NCBI GenBank assembly: GCA_003210095.1
Contig: QCNP01000001.1
Coordinates: forward strand, 103,501 to 167,500
Length of the DNA stretch: 64,000 bases
From: Pelagibacteraceae bacterium AG-426-E17
GTDB lineage: Bacteria; Pseudomonadota; Alphaproteobacteria; Pelagibacterales; Pelagibacteraceae
Reading direction: 5' to 3'
A program made the position numbers and the translations under genes. The notes beneath the pieces are model-generated. The model made no database searches and was not told the DNA's origin. It saw only the letters and a program-made list of their open reading frames with translations. Below, piece after piece: positions 29,208 to 37,748 of the stretch; within the stretch, counting starts at the first letter, position 1; every line of letters begins with the position of its first letter.

Positions 29208-30851
29208 TTAGTATTTTGTGGCTAAAATAGGTCCTATTTTATCAATCATTTTTCCAGCGATTTCTACTGATGTCCACCCTGCAGTATTGAAAGGAGTTCC
29301 TTTAAATGAACCTTTGCCATCTCTATATTCATAAATATAATCCTTAGATAATTTTGTATCCTCAAGTAAGACAATTAGAACAAATTTTGGATCTGACATT
29401 GGAAATACAGAGGCAAACGTGTTTATTTTTTTTTTTGTATATACTCCATTTTCAACAATCTGTGCTGTACCAGTTTTACCACCAACCTCATAACCTTTCA
29501 CATCTGCTAGAGTAGCGGTACCCTCTACAACTACCTTTCTCAAAATTTTATTTATTTGATTACTTACATTATGATTTAGTAATTTATTTCCTTTAATGTA
29601 ATGATTTTTTTTTATCAAAGTAGGTTCTATCTCATAACCGCCATTAGATAAAATTGAATAAGCCTTTGCAATTTGAAGTGGGGTTGTTGTTATTCCATGT
29701 CCATAAGAAACTGTTTTTAATTTGCAGTCCCCCCATTTAAAAGGCAATGGAGTTCCAACTTCCTCAATATCAAATTTAGTTCTGTCAAGAACACCAATTT
29801 TTTTCAGAAAATTTTTTAAATTATTTTTTCCAATTATTTGTCCTATTTTCACAGAACCAATATTCCCAGATTTAATTAAAATTTGTTCAACACTTAAATT
29901 TTTGGGTAATTCCTCATCATACTCTGAAATAATTCTATTCCCACACTTCATTCTTTTTTCAAGATTATAAAAAATTTCATCTGGCTTTAATAAATTTAAA
30001 TTTAATGCAGCAGCTAATGTGAATGATTTAAAAACTGATCCTAGCTCATATACACCCTTCGTAATTCTATTAATGTAAATTTGTTGAGACAAATTTTGCC
30101 TTTTGTTTAAGTCATAATCCGGTATTGATGTTAATGATAATATTTCCCCGTTATGTATATTCATTAAAATTGCACCTGCGCCAGTTACTTGGAAAATTTT
30201 TTCTGATTTTTTTAGTTCACTTCTTATAATAAATTGAATTTCTTTATCCAATGTGAGTACCAGGTTTTCTTTTTCTTTTTTAAGTTTTTGGTCAAAAGTT
30301 TTTTCTAAACCAGAAATACCATTATTGTCATCATCAATCTGTCCATTTACATGTGAAAAAAGACTCCTATCAGGGTATAACCGAGTAATTCTTGGTTCTA
30401 ATCTTATAGATTTTTCTCCAAGTAATTTAAATTTGTTATATTCGTCTGGACTTAGATTTTTTTCGATGTAGAAAAAACTTTTACCATTAAGTTTTTTTTC
30501 TATTTCATAAAAATCTATATTTGGAAAAGAATATTTCAGCTTTATCATTAATTTTTTTTTATCTTTAACTAAATTTGGATCGATTCCCACATTATTGGTA
30601 TAAACAGATTTGCTTATAAAATTTCCATTCCTGTCTACAATGTCTGCTCTAAATATTTCACTAGTGACAGTATTCTGATTTTTAAGTGTTTTAGAGGCTA
30701 AAAAAACAACTCTAGTTGTGTATATAATAAATAAAATAAAAATTAAAAAAAAAATTAATGCTAGACGATTCAAATTAAAATTTAACTTATTTTTATCTTC
30801 GGTTAAAAAATTTTTTTTGTCCTCTAAAATTTGTATTTTTTGTCTATTCAT
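29208..30851 (-). CDS. ftsI: Septal transpeptidase PBP3/FtsI
   Basis: This class B penicillin-binding protein crosslinks septal peptidoglycan in complex with FtsW. It is 547 aa: a cytoplasmic N-terminus, one membrane helix (about residues 28-48), the pedestal domain with DIVDRNGNFI, and the transpeptidase domain. The active-site serine is in GSVFKSF (SxxK, about residue 271), followed by SGN and GGKTGTAQ (about 457). It overlaps the ftsL-like gene by 8 bp. Confidence 0.95.
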   Translation of the reverse strand: MNRQKIQILEDKKNFLTEDKNKLNFNLNRLALIFFLIFILFIIYTTRVVFLASKTLKNQNTVTSEIFRADIVDRNGNFISKSVYTNNVGIDPNLVKDKKKLMIKLKYSFPNIDFYEIEKKLNGKSFFYIEKNLSPDEYNKFKLLGEKSIRLEPRITRLYPDRSLFSHVNGQIDDDNNGISGLEKTFDQKLKKEKENLVLTLDKEIQFIIRSELKKSEKIFQVTGAGAILMNIHNGEILSLTSIPDYDLNKRQNLSQQIYINRITKGVYELGSVFKSFTLAAALNLNLLKPDEIFYNLEKRMKCGNRIISEYDEELPKNLSVEQILIKSGNIGSVKIGQIIGKNNLKNFLKKIGVLDRTKFDIEEVGTPLPFKWGDCKLKTVSYGHGITTTPLQIAKAYSILSNGGYEIEPTLIKKNHYIKGNKLLNHNVSNQINKILRKVVVEGTATLADVKGYEVGGKTGTAQIVENGVYTKKKINTFASVFPMSDPKFVLIVLLEDTKLSKDYIYEYRDGKGSFKGTPFNTAGWTSVEIAGKMIDKIGPILATKY

Positions 30852-31113
30852 AATTATTTTTGAGATTTTTTAATTGATTAATTTTAATTGTTTTCAGTGC
30901 ATCTCCAAATAAATCATCTTTAAGTTCAAATAATCTTTCTGGAGAGCTAAGATAATTATTTTCAAGTAAAAAAGTTTGTTTTTCATTTTTTTTTACAATT
31001 ATCTCCTCTTGCAGATTAAAAATTTGAGATTCTAAAGATCTGGTCGATGACTTAATTACAGATGTAAAAGTTATTAATAAAATTATTAGAATAATAAATA
31101 AAAATTTTTTCAT
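30844..31113 (-). CDS. ftsL: FtsL-like division protein
   Basis: This 89-residue bitopic protein has a membrane helix at residues about 4-22 followed by a coiled-coil stretch (SLESQIFNLQEEIIVKKNEK) and a short tail containing YLSSPERLFEL. Size, topology and position between rsmH and ftsI identify it as FtsL although sequence conservation in the family is low. It overlaps rsmH by 4 bp and ftsI by 8 bp. Confidence 0.8.
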   Translation of the reverse strand: MKKFLFIILIILLITFTSVIKSSTRSLESQIFNLQEEIIVKKNEKQTFLLENNYLSSPERLFELKDDLFGDALKTIKINQLKNLKNNYE

Positions 31114-32114
31114 AATTTTGAACTTAATTTTTCAATATTCAATAATTTTTGAAATTTCTTAAAAATAAAATCAGTATCAAAACTATTATTACTTTTTTTT
31201 ATAATGGCCCTTAATTTTGCTGATCTAGAAGGAAAGTTTTTTTTCATTTCTTCAGAGGATGCTGTAATTGGTTTTTTGTTTATAATTTCAAAAGATAATT
31301 TATCTTTTTTTTTCTCAGGTATGTATCTCGATATACTCTCATAACTTGAAAGACCGGAAAAAAAATTTTTGCAAATTTTGTCCTCTATCGAATGAAAAGT
31401 TACCAATGCAATTATTCCATTAATTTCAATTAATTTAGATGCTTTTACTAGGCCATTAATTAATTCACTAATTTCCTTGTTTACAAACATTCTTAAGGCT
31501 TGGAAAATCTTAGTCGATTTTTCAATTTTCGAGTAATTTTTTTTAGATTGGTTTATTATTCTAACTAAATCTTCTGTGTTAATTACATTCTTTTTTCTTT
31601 CTTGAACAATTTTTTTGGAGATAATTTTAGATTTTTGTTCTTCACCAAAATGTTTGAATATGCTTTCTAAATTTTCTTGATTTAGAATAGAAATTACATC
31701 ATGGGCTGAAAAATTGTTCAAACCCATTTTCATATTTAATCTACCCGTGTCATTAAACGAAAGTCCTTTGGAACTATCTTTAATTTGAGAATAAGAGAAA
31801 CCAAGATCAAAAATAATGCCTTTAATATTATTTTTATTCTCTATTTCGCTAATTTGACTAAATTTTTTATTATAAAATATAAATCTTGATTTAAATTTGT
31901 CTTTTAAATTTTTAGCATATGGTATTGATTTTTCATCTCTATCAAATGCAATGACTTTAGTTTTGGGAAATTGTAAAATTTTATTTGAATATCCACCTTG
32001 GCCAAAAGTGCAATCAATGAATGTGCCGCCATTTTGAGGGGAAATAATGCTTATTAACTCATTAAGCAGCACCGGGTAATGTTTAATTTTTTCCGATGCA
32101 ATAGCGGCACTCAT
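31110..32114 (-). CDS. rsmH: 16S rRNA (cytosine-1402-N4)-methyltransferase RsmH (MraW)
   Basis: This SAM-dependent enzyme methylates C1402 in the ribosomal P site. It is 334 aa. Motifs are HYPVLLNE near the N-terminus, DCTFGQGGYSNKIL (SAM loop), FDRDEKSI, GIIFDLGFSYSQIKD, and VTFHSIEDKICKNFF. It lies 18 bp behind ftsZ; in most dcw clusters rsmH directly follows mraZ, so ftsZ is the intruder here. Confidence 0.96.
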   Translation of the reverse strand: MSAAIASEKIKHYPVLLNELISIISPQNGGTFIDCTFGQGGYSNKILQFPKTKVIAFDRDEKSIPYAKNLKDKFKSRFIFYNKKFSQISEIENKNNIKGIIFDLGFSYSQIKDSSKGLSFNDTGRLNMKMGLNNFSAHDVISILNQENLESIFKHFGEEQKSKIISKKIVQERKKNVINTEDLVRIINQSKKNYSKIEKSTKIFQALRMFVNKEISELINGLVKASKLIEINGIIALVTFHSIEDKICKNFFSGLSSYESISRYIPEKKKDKLSFEIINKKPITASSEEMKKNFPSRSAKLRAIIKKSNNSFDTDFIFKKFQKLLNIEKLSSKL

Positions 32115-32132
32115 TTAATTTTTAAAAGACTA

Positions 32133-33596
32133 TTAACTTTTTTGTCTTCTTAAAAATGCTGGTATTTCTAGCTCATCTTCCTCTTCAAAATTTTGGTCAA
32201 GCTTTTCTATTTTATTCTCATTCTCTTCATTATTAAAAAGATTTGGAGTTTCGTCTATGAGTTCAAAATTTTCTAAACCATTATAATTTTCTTGATTGTC
32301 ATTAGAGTTATCCTCAGCAGGATTATCTAAAATCATAGTGTTTTCTGAGATAGAATCTTCATCTGATGCATCACTTGTTACTGATGAAATATCATTATTT
32401 TGATCAATTGCCATATTCTCATCAACCATGGAGTTTAATAATTCCGCTTCTGAATCCTTGACATTTTCAGAGTCTATTTTAAGCGCGTTAGCTCCTCGAG
32501 TATTAGATAAAATTTCACTTTGTTTAGGGTTTAAAGAAATGCCTGAGTGAATTTTAGATGAATCTGAGTAACCTGGATTTCTATTTTGTATTCTGTGTAC
32601 CATATTTATCACTGACTTTTGCTCAGGATGTTGTCCGTCTAAAGAAGTCGCAACAATCGAAATTCTAATTTTGCCCTCTAAAGTATGATCGGTAATGCAT
32701 CCTTTTATAAACTCAGCGTCTGGATCAACCTCTGATCTAATTTTATTTACAGCTTCATCAACTTCGAATAGTGTGAGATCTTTTCCACCAGTAATATTTA
32801 TTAAAAGTCCTTTTGCTCCTTTCAAAGAATAGTCATCTATAAGTGGGTTATTTATTGCTTGTTCTGCAGCTTTAATTGCTCTATTTTCTCCTTCTGCTTC
32901 TCCTGTTCCCATCATGGCTTTTCCCATTGAGCTCATTACTGTTTCAACGTCAGCAAAGTCTAAATTAACAAGTCCAGGACGTACCATTAAATCAGTAATA
33001 CTTTGAACACCCTGTAAAAGAACATCGTTAGATAAATCAAAAGACTCCTCAAAAGTTGTCTGTTCGTTAGCGATTTTGAACAAATTTTGATTTGGTACTA
33101 CAATAATAGTATCAACATGTTTTCTTAATTCTTCTAATCCTTGTTGGGCTCTTCTCATACGTGATGGTCCTTCATAAGAAAAAGGTAAAGTTACCACACC
33201 AACAGTTAAAATATTTAATTCTTTTGCAGCTCTAGCAATCACGTGTGCAGATCCAGTACCAGTACCACCTCCCATGCCAGCAGTTATAAAAACCATATTT
33301 GCACCTTGAAGACAATTTACAATTTCATTTAAAGACTCATCTGCTGCAGCTTGACCAATATCAATTTTTGATCCTGCTCCAAGTCCCTTTGTCAGATTAA
33401 GTCCTATTTGAATTTTAGCTTTGGCCTTGCTATGAATTAAATCTTGAGCATCTGTGTTTACTGCTACAAATTCTACTCCTTGTAGTCCACAATCAATCAT
33501 TTTATTGATTGCATTACCTCCTGCACCTCCTACTCCTAAAACTAATATTCTAGGTTTTAATTCTTTTATTTCTGGTGTTTTAAAATTAATTGTCAT
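32133..33596 (-). CDS. ftsZ: Cell division GTPase FtsZ
   Basis: This tubulin homologue forms the Z ring. It is 487 aa. The GTP-binding signature GGGTGTGSA is at about residues 109-117, with the N-terminal VGGAGGNAINKM and T7-loop NLDFADVETVMSS. A long acidic, Asn/Asp/Glu-rich linker of about 160 residues precedes the conserved C-terminal peptide IPAFLRRQKS, which binds FtsA and other partners. A strong purine-rich ribosome site (AAGGGGGA) precedes the ATG. Placement directly after mraZ is unusual, because ftsZ normally follows ftsA. Confidence 0.98.
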   Translation of the reverse strand: MTINFKTPEIKELKPRILVLGVGGAGGNAINKMIDCGLQGVEFVAVNTDAQDLIHSKAKAKIQIGLNLTKGLGAGSKIDIGQAAADESLNEIVNCLQGANMVFITAGMGGGTGTGSAHVIARAAKELNILTVGVVTLPFSYEGPSRMRRAQQGLEELRKHVDTIIVVPNQNLFKIANEQTTFEESFDLSNDVLLQGVQSITDLMVRPGLVNLDFADVETVMSSMGKAMMGTGEAEGENRAIKAAEQAINNPLIDDYSLKGAKGLLINITGGKDLTLFEVDEAVNKIRSEVDPDAEFIKGCITDHTLEGKIRISIVATSLDGQHPEQKSVINMVHRIQNRNPGYSDSSKIHSGISLNPKQSEILSNTRGANALKIDSENVKDSEAELLNSMVDENMAIDQNNDISSVTSDASDEDSISENTMILDNPAEDNSNDNQENYNGLENFELIDETPNLFNNEENENKIEKLDQNFEEEDELEIPAFLRRQKS

Positions 33597-33608
33597 TGTT
33601 CCCCCTTG

Positions 33609-34052
33609 TTATTTTTCCCATTTAAGGTTTGCACGATTTATTTTTGATTTTTTCATAGCTATAGCCTTAAATTTTTCAAATAAGCCCGGATTCCAAATTT
33701 GAAATGTTTTACCCTGGCCTACAAATAAAATATTATTTTTAATTCTTGCGTGATTTAATAATTTTTTTGAGAGAGTAATTCTTCCCTCAGGATCAAATAT
33801 TAAATTAATACTTTCAGCAAGTATCGATGTTGAGAAAAAATCTTTCTTCTCATCAAAAGGGTTTAAATTGTCTATAGATTCAACTATTTTTTCTATCCTG
33901 TCTTGAGGCCAAGCTTCAATACAATTATAGTTAAAGGATGAATAACAGATAACGCCGTTATAGCCCATGTTTGATAAGTGTGATCTATAATGAGCTGGCA
34001 CAGATACCCTTCCTTTTTTGTCTAGTTTGTTTTCGTAAATTGATAAAAACAT
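33609..34052 (-). CDS. mraZ: Transcriptional regulator MraZ
   Basis: This DNA-binding protein with two AbrB-like swapped-hairpin domains represses the dcw cluster in known cases. It is 147 aa, with the paired motifs KKGRVSVPAHYR (residues about 12-23) and EGRITLSKKLLNHARI in the second half. It is the first gene of the cluster, 12 bp before ftsZ, and has three TGGG boxes overlapping its promoter, so it is likely to autoregulate and to control ftsZ directly. Confidence 0.96.
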   Translation of the reverse strand: MFLSIYENKLDKKGRVSVPAHYRSHLSNMGYNGVICYSSFNYNCIEAWPQDRIEKIVESIDNLNPFDEKKDFFSTSILAESINLIFDPEGRITLSKKLLNHARIKNNILFVGQGKTFQIWNPGLFEKFKAIAMKKSKINRANLKWEK

Positions 34053-34071
34053 AGTTCATAAATATCCCATA

Positions 34072-34095
34072 TGGGATTTAATGGGATATTATGGG
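34072..34095 (-). promoter_or_regulatory. MraZ operator: three TGGG boxes at 10-bp spacing
   Basis: On the plus strand TGGG occurs at 34072-34075, 34082-34085 and 34092-34095, each within ATGGG(A/T)T and exactly 10 bp apart. TGGGN boxes separated by five bases are the established MraZ target. The array overlaps the -10 element and the predicted start site of mraZ, suited to repression. Confidence 0.75.
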
Positions 34096-34114
34096 TTTTT
34101 TATACAACCGTCAA
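34086..34114 (-). promoter_or_regulatory. Promoter of mraZ and the dcw cluster
   Basis: Minus strand: -35 TTGACG (34109-34114), 17-bp spacer, -10 TAATAT (34086-34091). The predicted start is near 34079, leaving a leader of about 27 nt. It is the best sigma70-like match in the window, and the interleaved MraZ boxes support it. Confidence 0.7.
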
Positions 34115-34185
34115 TAGTTATGTTTAATTGATGTAAGTTTTAAAAACTATGCTTTAGTGCTATATTTGGTTAAAGAATTATTTAG

Positions 34186-34541
34186 ATGCTAGATAAACTA
34201 TAAGCCGGGTTCTGTCGTTTAAACTTATCATTTATCTAGGCTTTAAGTCTCCTTAAAGCTCAAGCAACCAACCCTGATGACCAGCCAAAGACTGCTTTTA
34301 GTTATATTACATTGTCATCTCTACTTGGTCTTGCTCCCAGTGGGGTTTTCCATGCGCTAATTGTTACCAATTTAGCCGGTGCGCTCTTACCACACCTTTT
34401 CACCCTTGCCTCGATAAGGCGGTTTATTTTCTGTGGCACTATCCCTGGGGTTACCCCCGCCAGGTATTACCTGGCACTGTGTCTTTGTAGAGCCCGGACT
34501 TTCCTCTTTATAATTAAAGCGATAAGTCGTTTATCTAGCAT
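34186..34541 (-). ncRNA. rnpB: RNase P RNA (class A)
   Basis: This RNA is the catalytic subunit of RNase P, which trims tRNA 5' leaders. Read on the minus strand, the 5' conserved core GAGGAAAGTCCGGGCTCT (34489-34506) and the 3' core ACAGAACCCGGCTTATAG (34198-34215) are both present. The ends TGCTAGATAAAC and GTTTATCTAGCA are complementary and form helix P1, which fixes the limits to within a few bases. Length is about 355 nt. A 98-codon open frame on the opposite strand here is not a gene. Confidence 0.95.
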
Positions 34542-34545
34542 GATC

Positions 34546-34574
34546 AAAATATATATTTTTTTTGATATTTTCAA
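34546..34574 (-). promoter_or_regulatory. Promoter of rnpB
   Basis: Minus strand TTGAAA (34569-34574), 17-bp spacer, TATTTT (34546-34551). The predicted start falls at the first bases of P1. It lies between the rnpB 5' end and the amidase stop codon. Confidence 0.5.
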
Positions 34575-34576
34575 CT

Positions 34577-35308
34577 TTAATAAAGACGCTTTTTACATAA
34601 GTTTTTAGCTATTTCGAAACATTCCATATCAATTTTTCCATTAATAATTTGTGGTCTGAAATGCCTTTGAAAAGCTTTGACTGTATATTTAAGGTTATTT
34701 TTATTTTGAGCATTAAAATTAAAACCTATTTTTTTTAGAAATTTTATAAATATCTTATATTGATTTTTAATAATTTTTCGATTTCTCAATTTCTGCAATA
34801 ATCTGCTATCCAAAGAATGCCAAATTCCAATTTTATAGGAATTAAGTTTTTGCCATGGAAATTTTTCTCCAGGGTCTTTTTTACGATCTGGGGATATATC
34901 TGAATGACCCAAAATATTATGTCTTTTAATTCTGTATTGTTTCATAAGTAAATTTGATAAAATTTTTATTGAGACAATCTGATTATTGTTGAACTTTGTA
35001 TAATTAAAACTATGTCCAGAATTATGAATTTCAATACCTATTGAAGATTTATTTAACATATTGTCTTTTTTCCAACATGATTTGCCAGCGTGCCATGAAA
35101 TATATCTATCTGGAACAATTTGTAAAATTTCGCCGCTTTTTTTTATAAAATAATGGCAGCTAACTTTAGATCTTGCATCACATAATCTTTTTAGTGCTGA
35201 TTTTTCAGATTTCATGCCTGTGTAATGATAAATTAAATATTTTATGTTTGAATTGCGCCTTTTAATTTGATCAAAATTAGGTGAATAAAAGTTCTTAAAT
35301 TTTGTCAT
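34577..35308 (-). CDS. N-acetylmuramoyl-L-alanine amidase (AmpD/AmiD type) with peptidoglycan-binding domain
   Basis: This zinc amidase cleaves muropeptides between MurNAc and L-Ala. It is 243 aa. The Amidase_2 fold carries His28 in IYHYTG, the HYFIKKSGEI strand, GIEIHNSGH, and the ligand-bearing GHSDISPDRKKDPG. Residues about 175-240 (KYTVKAFQRHFRP) resemble the helical peptidoglycan-binding domain found in AmiD. No signal peptide or lipobox is seen, so as annotated it would act in the cytoplasm on recycled muropeptides like AmpD; a missed upstream start is possible. Confidence 0.85.
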   Translation of the reverse strand: MTKFKNFYSPNFDQIKRRNSNIKYLIYHYTGMKSEKSALKRLCDARSKVSCHYFIKKSGEILQIVPDRYISWHAGKSCWKKDNMLNKSSIGIEIHNSGHSFNYTKFNNNQIVSIKILSNLLMKQYRIKRHNILGHSDISPDRKKDPGEKFPWQKLNSYKIGIWHSLDSRLLQKLRNRKIIKNQYKIFIKFLKKIGFNFNAQNKNNLKYTVKAFQRHFRPQIINGKIDMECFEIAKNLCKKRLY

Positions 35309-35368
35309 TTTGCTTGGTTTTTAGGCTTTAAATAATTTAGCAATTTACTTTAATAAATTATATAATAT

Positions 35369-36145
35369 ATGAATATATGTATGCACAAAGTTTTGAAACA
35401 GTTTCTGGTAGTAATATTAATACAATTTTTAGTTGTATCTATGTCCTCAGCTAAGGCTGAAGAGGTAAAAGATTGTTTTGAAAAAATAAATAGGACAACA
35501 TTTGCTTTTAATATGGCCTTAGACAAAATTTTATTTAAACCTATCTCAAAAGGATACAGATATTTACCCTCGCCTATAAGATCTGGCACGAGTAATGCAT
35601 TAAATAACTTATCAAATCTAGTAACTGTGCCAAATAATTTACTTCAGGGAGATTTTAAAGCTGCAGTCAGCAACAGCGCAAGGTTTTTAATTAATTCAAC
35701 AATTGGTATCTTGGGTTTATTTGATCCAGCTGAAAGTTTAGGTTTAAGCAGATTGGATAAAGAGGATTATGGACAATCCTTCGGGAAAATGGGAATTGGT
35801 GAAGGTTGTTATTTAGTTTTACCAGTTTTGGGTCCTTCGACAGCAAGAGATGCTATCGGATCACTTATATCAATGACAGGAGGAGATGCTTGGTATAATG
35901 TTACAGTAAAGAATAATACCACTTATGTAAAAGAGTCTGACTATTATTATAGCAAAGCTATGCAAGGTGTTGACTTTAGAGCTAAAAACCTTGAGGCTTT
36001 TGATAGTTTAGAAAAAAATTCAGTTGACTTTTATGCAACAGTTAGAAGTTTATATATTCAAGATAGACAAAGAAAAATTAAAAACTCAAAAGTAAAAACC
36101 GATACTATGGATGACAGCGATTGGGATACCTTAGAGAGTCAATAA
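35369..36145 (+). CDS. mlaA: MlaA (VacJ) outer-membrane phospholipid-transport protein
   Basis: MlaA removes mislocalised phospholipids from the outer leaflet and hands them to MlaC. It is 258 aa. Family segments are FEKINRTTFAFNMALDKI, FLINSTIGILGLFDPAE, DYGQSFGKMGIGEGCYLVLP, and LGPSTARDAIG. The signal peptide (through SSAKA) has no lipobox cysteine, unlike the E. coli lipoprotein. The next ATG at 35381 gives a cleaner signal peptide. A TATAAT at 35361-35366, if used as a -10, would also favour the later start. mlaC follows 12 bp downstream. Confidence 0.92.
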   Translation: MNICMHKVLKQFLVVILIQFLVVSMSSAKAEEVKDCFEKINRTTFAFNMALDKILFKPISKGYRYLPSPIRSGTSNALNNLSNLVTVPNNLLQGDFKAAVSNSARFLINSTIGILGLFDPAESLGLSRLDKEDYGQSFGKMGIGEGCYLVLPVLGPSTARDAIGSLISMTGGDAWYNVTVKNNTTYVKESDYYYSKAMQGVDFRAKNLEAFDSLEKNSVDFYATVRSLYIQDRQRKIKNSKVKTDTMDDSDWDTLESQ

Positions 36146-36157
36146 CAAATAAACTTA

Positions 36158-36763
36158 GTGAAGAATTTAATAATAAAAAATATTAAAATATTACTTATAC
36201 TGATTTGCTCTTTTTTTTCGACAAATAACATAAAAGCAAATACATCATCTGAATTTATCAACAAAATAACTGAAGAGGCATCTACAATACTATCTAGTTC
36301 TGAAAATGATGAAATAAAAATATCAAAACTAATTAAAATAGGGAAGGAGTCGGTAGATATTAATGGGCTTGCTCTTTACACACTGGGTAAACACAGAAAA
36401 AATTTAAATGATCAACAAAAAAGTGATTTCATAAAAATTTTTAACTTATATTTTTTAAAAAGTTTCTCAAATAGATTAGTAGAGTATAAAAATGCAAAAA
36501 TTGTGGTTATTTCAGAAGATATAAAAAATGAAAAATATACGATTGTAAAAAGTAAGTTATTAGCAACATCAAAGAGACCTGAGGTTTCTATAGACTGGAG
36601 AGTCTATACAATTGATCCGAACAAGCCTTTAATTAGAGATCTTATAATTGAAGGTCTTAGCCTTGCAAGAACACAAAGAGAGGAATTTAATTCAATTATC
36701 GTAAATAATAAGGGTGATGTGAATGCTCTTTTCTCTAATTTAAAAGAATTTGTAAACAAATAA
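36158..36763 (+). CDS. mlaC: MlaC-type periplasmic phospholipid shuttle
   Basis: This protein carries phospholipid between MlaA and the inner-membrane MlaFEDB complex. It is 201 aa, starts at GTG, and has a signal peptide (residues 1-28, ending IKANT). The MlaC fold is marked by LGKHRKNLNDQQKSDFIKIF, YFLKSFSNRLVEYKNAK, VDWR-like SIDWRVYTIDP, and DLIIEGLSLARTQREEF near the C-terminus. It is co-directional with mlaA. No mlaBDEF is in the window. Confidence 0.9.
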   Translation: MKNLIIKNIKILLILICSFFSTNNIKANTSSEFINKITEEASTILSSSENDEIKISKLIKIGKESVDINGLALYTLGKHRKNLNDQQKSDFIKIFNLYFLKSFSNRLVEYKNAKIVVISEDIKNEKYTIVKSKLLATSKRPEVSIDWRVYTIDPNKPLIRDLIIEGLSLARTQREEFNSIIVNNKGDVNALFSNLKEFVNK

Positions 36764-36911
36764 ATTTCTGAAATCCCTGTTAATTATCAAGAAAAAGTAT
36801 CTGGGGAAACAAAAATAAATTCAATTTTTTAATACAATCCATATGTTATTAATTGTTTTATTTGGATATTACAAATTAAAAATTAAAAAATATTTATCCT
36901 ATATACCCTTT

Positions 36912-37562
36912 TTAATCTTTTTTAGCAAATGCCCAAACTTGAAGAGGAAATAACTTATTATTGCTCATATCTCTATAAATTCCTACTCTTGTCCAAGTGT
37001 CATCTGTTCTTAAATCTGATATTACACATTTTTTATTACCCCAAGAATTAGTAAATATGTTTTCTAATTTGAAACCGCAATCGTTTAAAAAATACTTCAT
37101 CCCATCTTCTGTCCACCGATTACAATCAATTGGGACTTCATGGACTCTAACTAAAAAAGGTGTAATCATTAAAAAATAACCATTTTTGTTAAGCATTTTT
37201 AAAACATTTTTTGTAGCTCTATAAGGATATTTTAAATGTTCCCAAACATTGTCAGCAATAATTAAATCATATTTTTTTTCTGTAATTATCTCACTACAAA
37301 TATCATATTCTGGAAAATTCATCATATTGAAAGATTTAAATTTATAATTTTCTTTCCAATATTCTCCTGCCGATATTTCTAAAACATCTAAACTTTCCAT
37401 ATTCAAAAAATTTATGTCTTTTTTAATCTGTTTATAGGTAATGTATCTATGCCAATATTCTAAATTAAAACCAAAATTTCGTGCTAATTTTTTTAATTTT
37501 TTAACAAGTTTGCGATTTGAACTAATTTTTTTTTCTATAGACCTTTGGATTGACATGAGCAA
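36912..37562 (-). CDS. Class I SAM-dependent methyltransferase
   Basis: This 216-residue protein has a Methyltransf_11-like core: LDVLEISAGEYWKENY (motif I region, lacking the classic GxGxG), KYDLIIADNVWEHLKYP (motif post-II with the DNVWEHL that families of this kind show), and a C-terminal substrate cap with HEVPIDCNRWTEDGMKYFL. The substrate is probably a glycan or small molecule, since it adjoins the polysaccharide genes. It follows the tRNA pair in transcription order. Confidence 0.7.
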   Translation of the reverse strand: MLMSIQRSIEKKISSNRKLVKKLKKLARNFGFNLEYWHRYITYKQIKKDINFLNMESLDVLEISAGEYWKENYKFKSFNMMNFPEYDICSEIITEKKYDLIIADNVWEHLKYPYRATKNVLKMLNKNGYFLMITPFLVRVHEVPIDCNRWTEDGMKYFLNDCGFKLENIFTNSWGNKKCVISDLRTDDTWTRVGIYRDMSNNKLFPLQVWAFAKKD

Positions 37563-37608
37563 TATTTTATACCTTTAAAAATAATTTATCTAGATAATTT
37601 AGTATTTT

Positions 37609-37685
37609 TGGTGGGCCCGCCAGGACTCGAACCTGGGACCAATACATTATGAGTGTACTGCTCTAACCAACTGAGCTACAGGCCC
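37609..37685 (-). tRNA. tRNA with CAU anticodon (Met elongator or Ile2)
   Basis: The minus strand gives a complete 77-nt cloverleaf with encoded CCA. The acceptor is GGGCCTG/CGGGCCC (one T-G pair), the D-arm has canonical AGCTCAGTTGGTTAGAGC, the anticodon loop is CTCATAA, and the T-arm is CCAGG-TTCGAGT-CCTGG. CAU can be elongator Met or lysidine-modified Ile. I recall the GGGCCTG acceptor from alphaproteobacterial tRNA-Ile, which slightly favours Ile2, but sequence alone does not settle it. It is not initiator-like. Confidence 0.93.
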
Positions 37686-37748
37686 TAATAAAAATACTGT
37701 TTTATCTTTTTTTTTATTAATTTCAATAATGATTTGATTTTTATCAAA

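Noticed and set aside
34312..34608. 98-codon plus-strand open frame
   Set aside because: It lies antisense over RNase P RNA, whose conserved cores and P1 helix explain the sequence.
36764..36911. Intergenic gap after mlaC
   Set aside because: I saw no convincing hairpin with a T-run, promoter or short gene; only AT-rich sequence.
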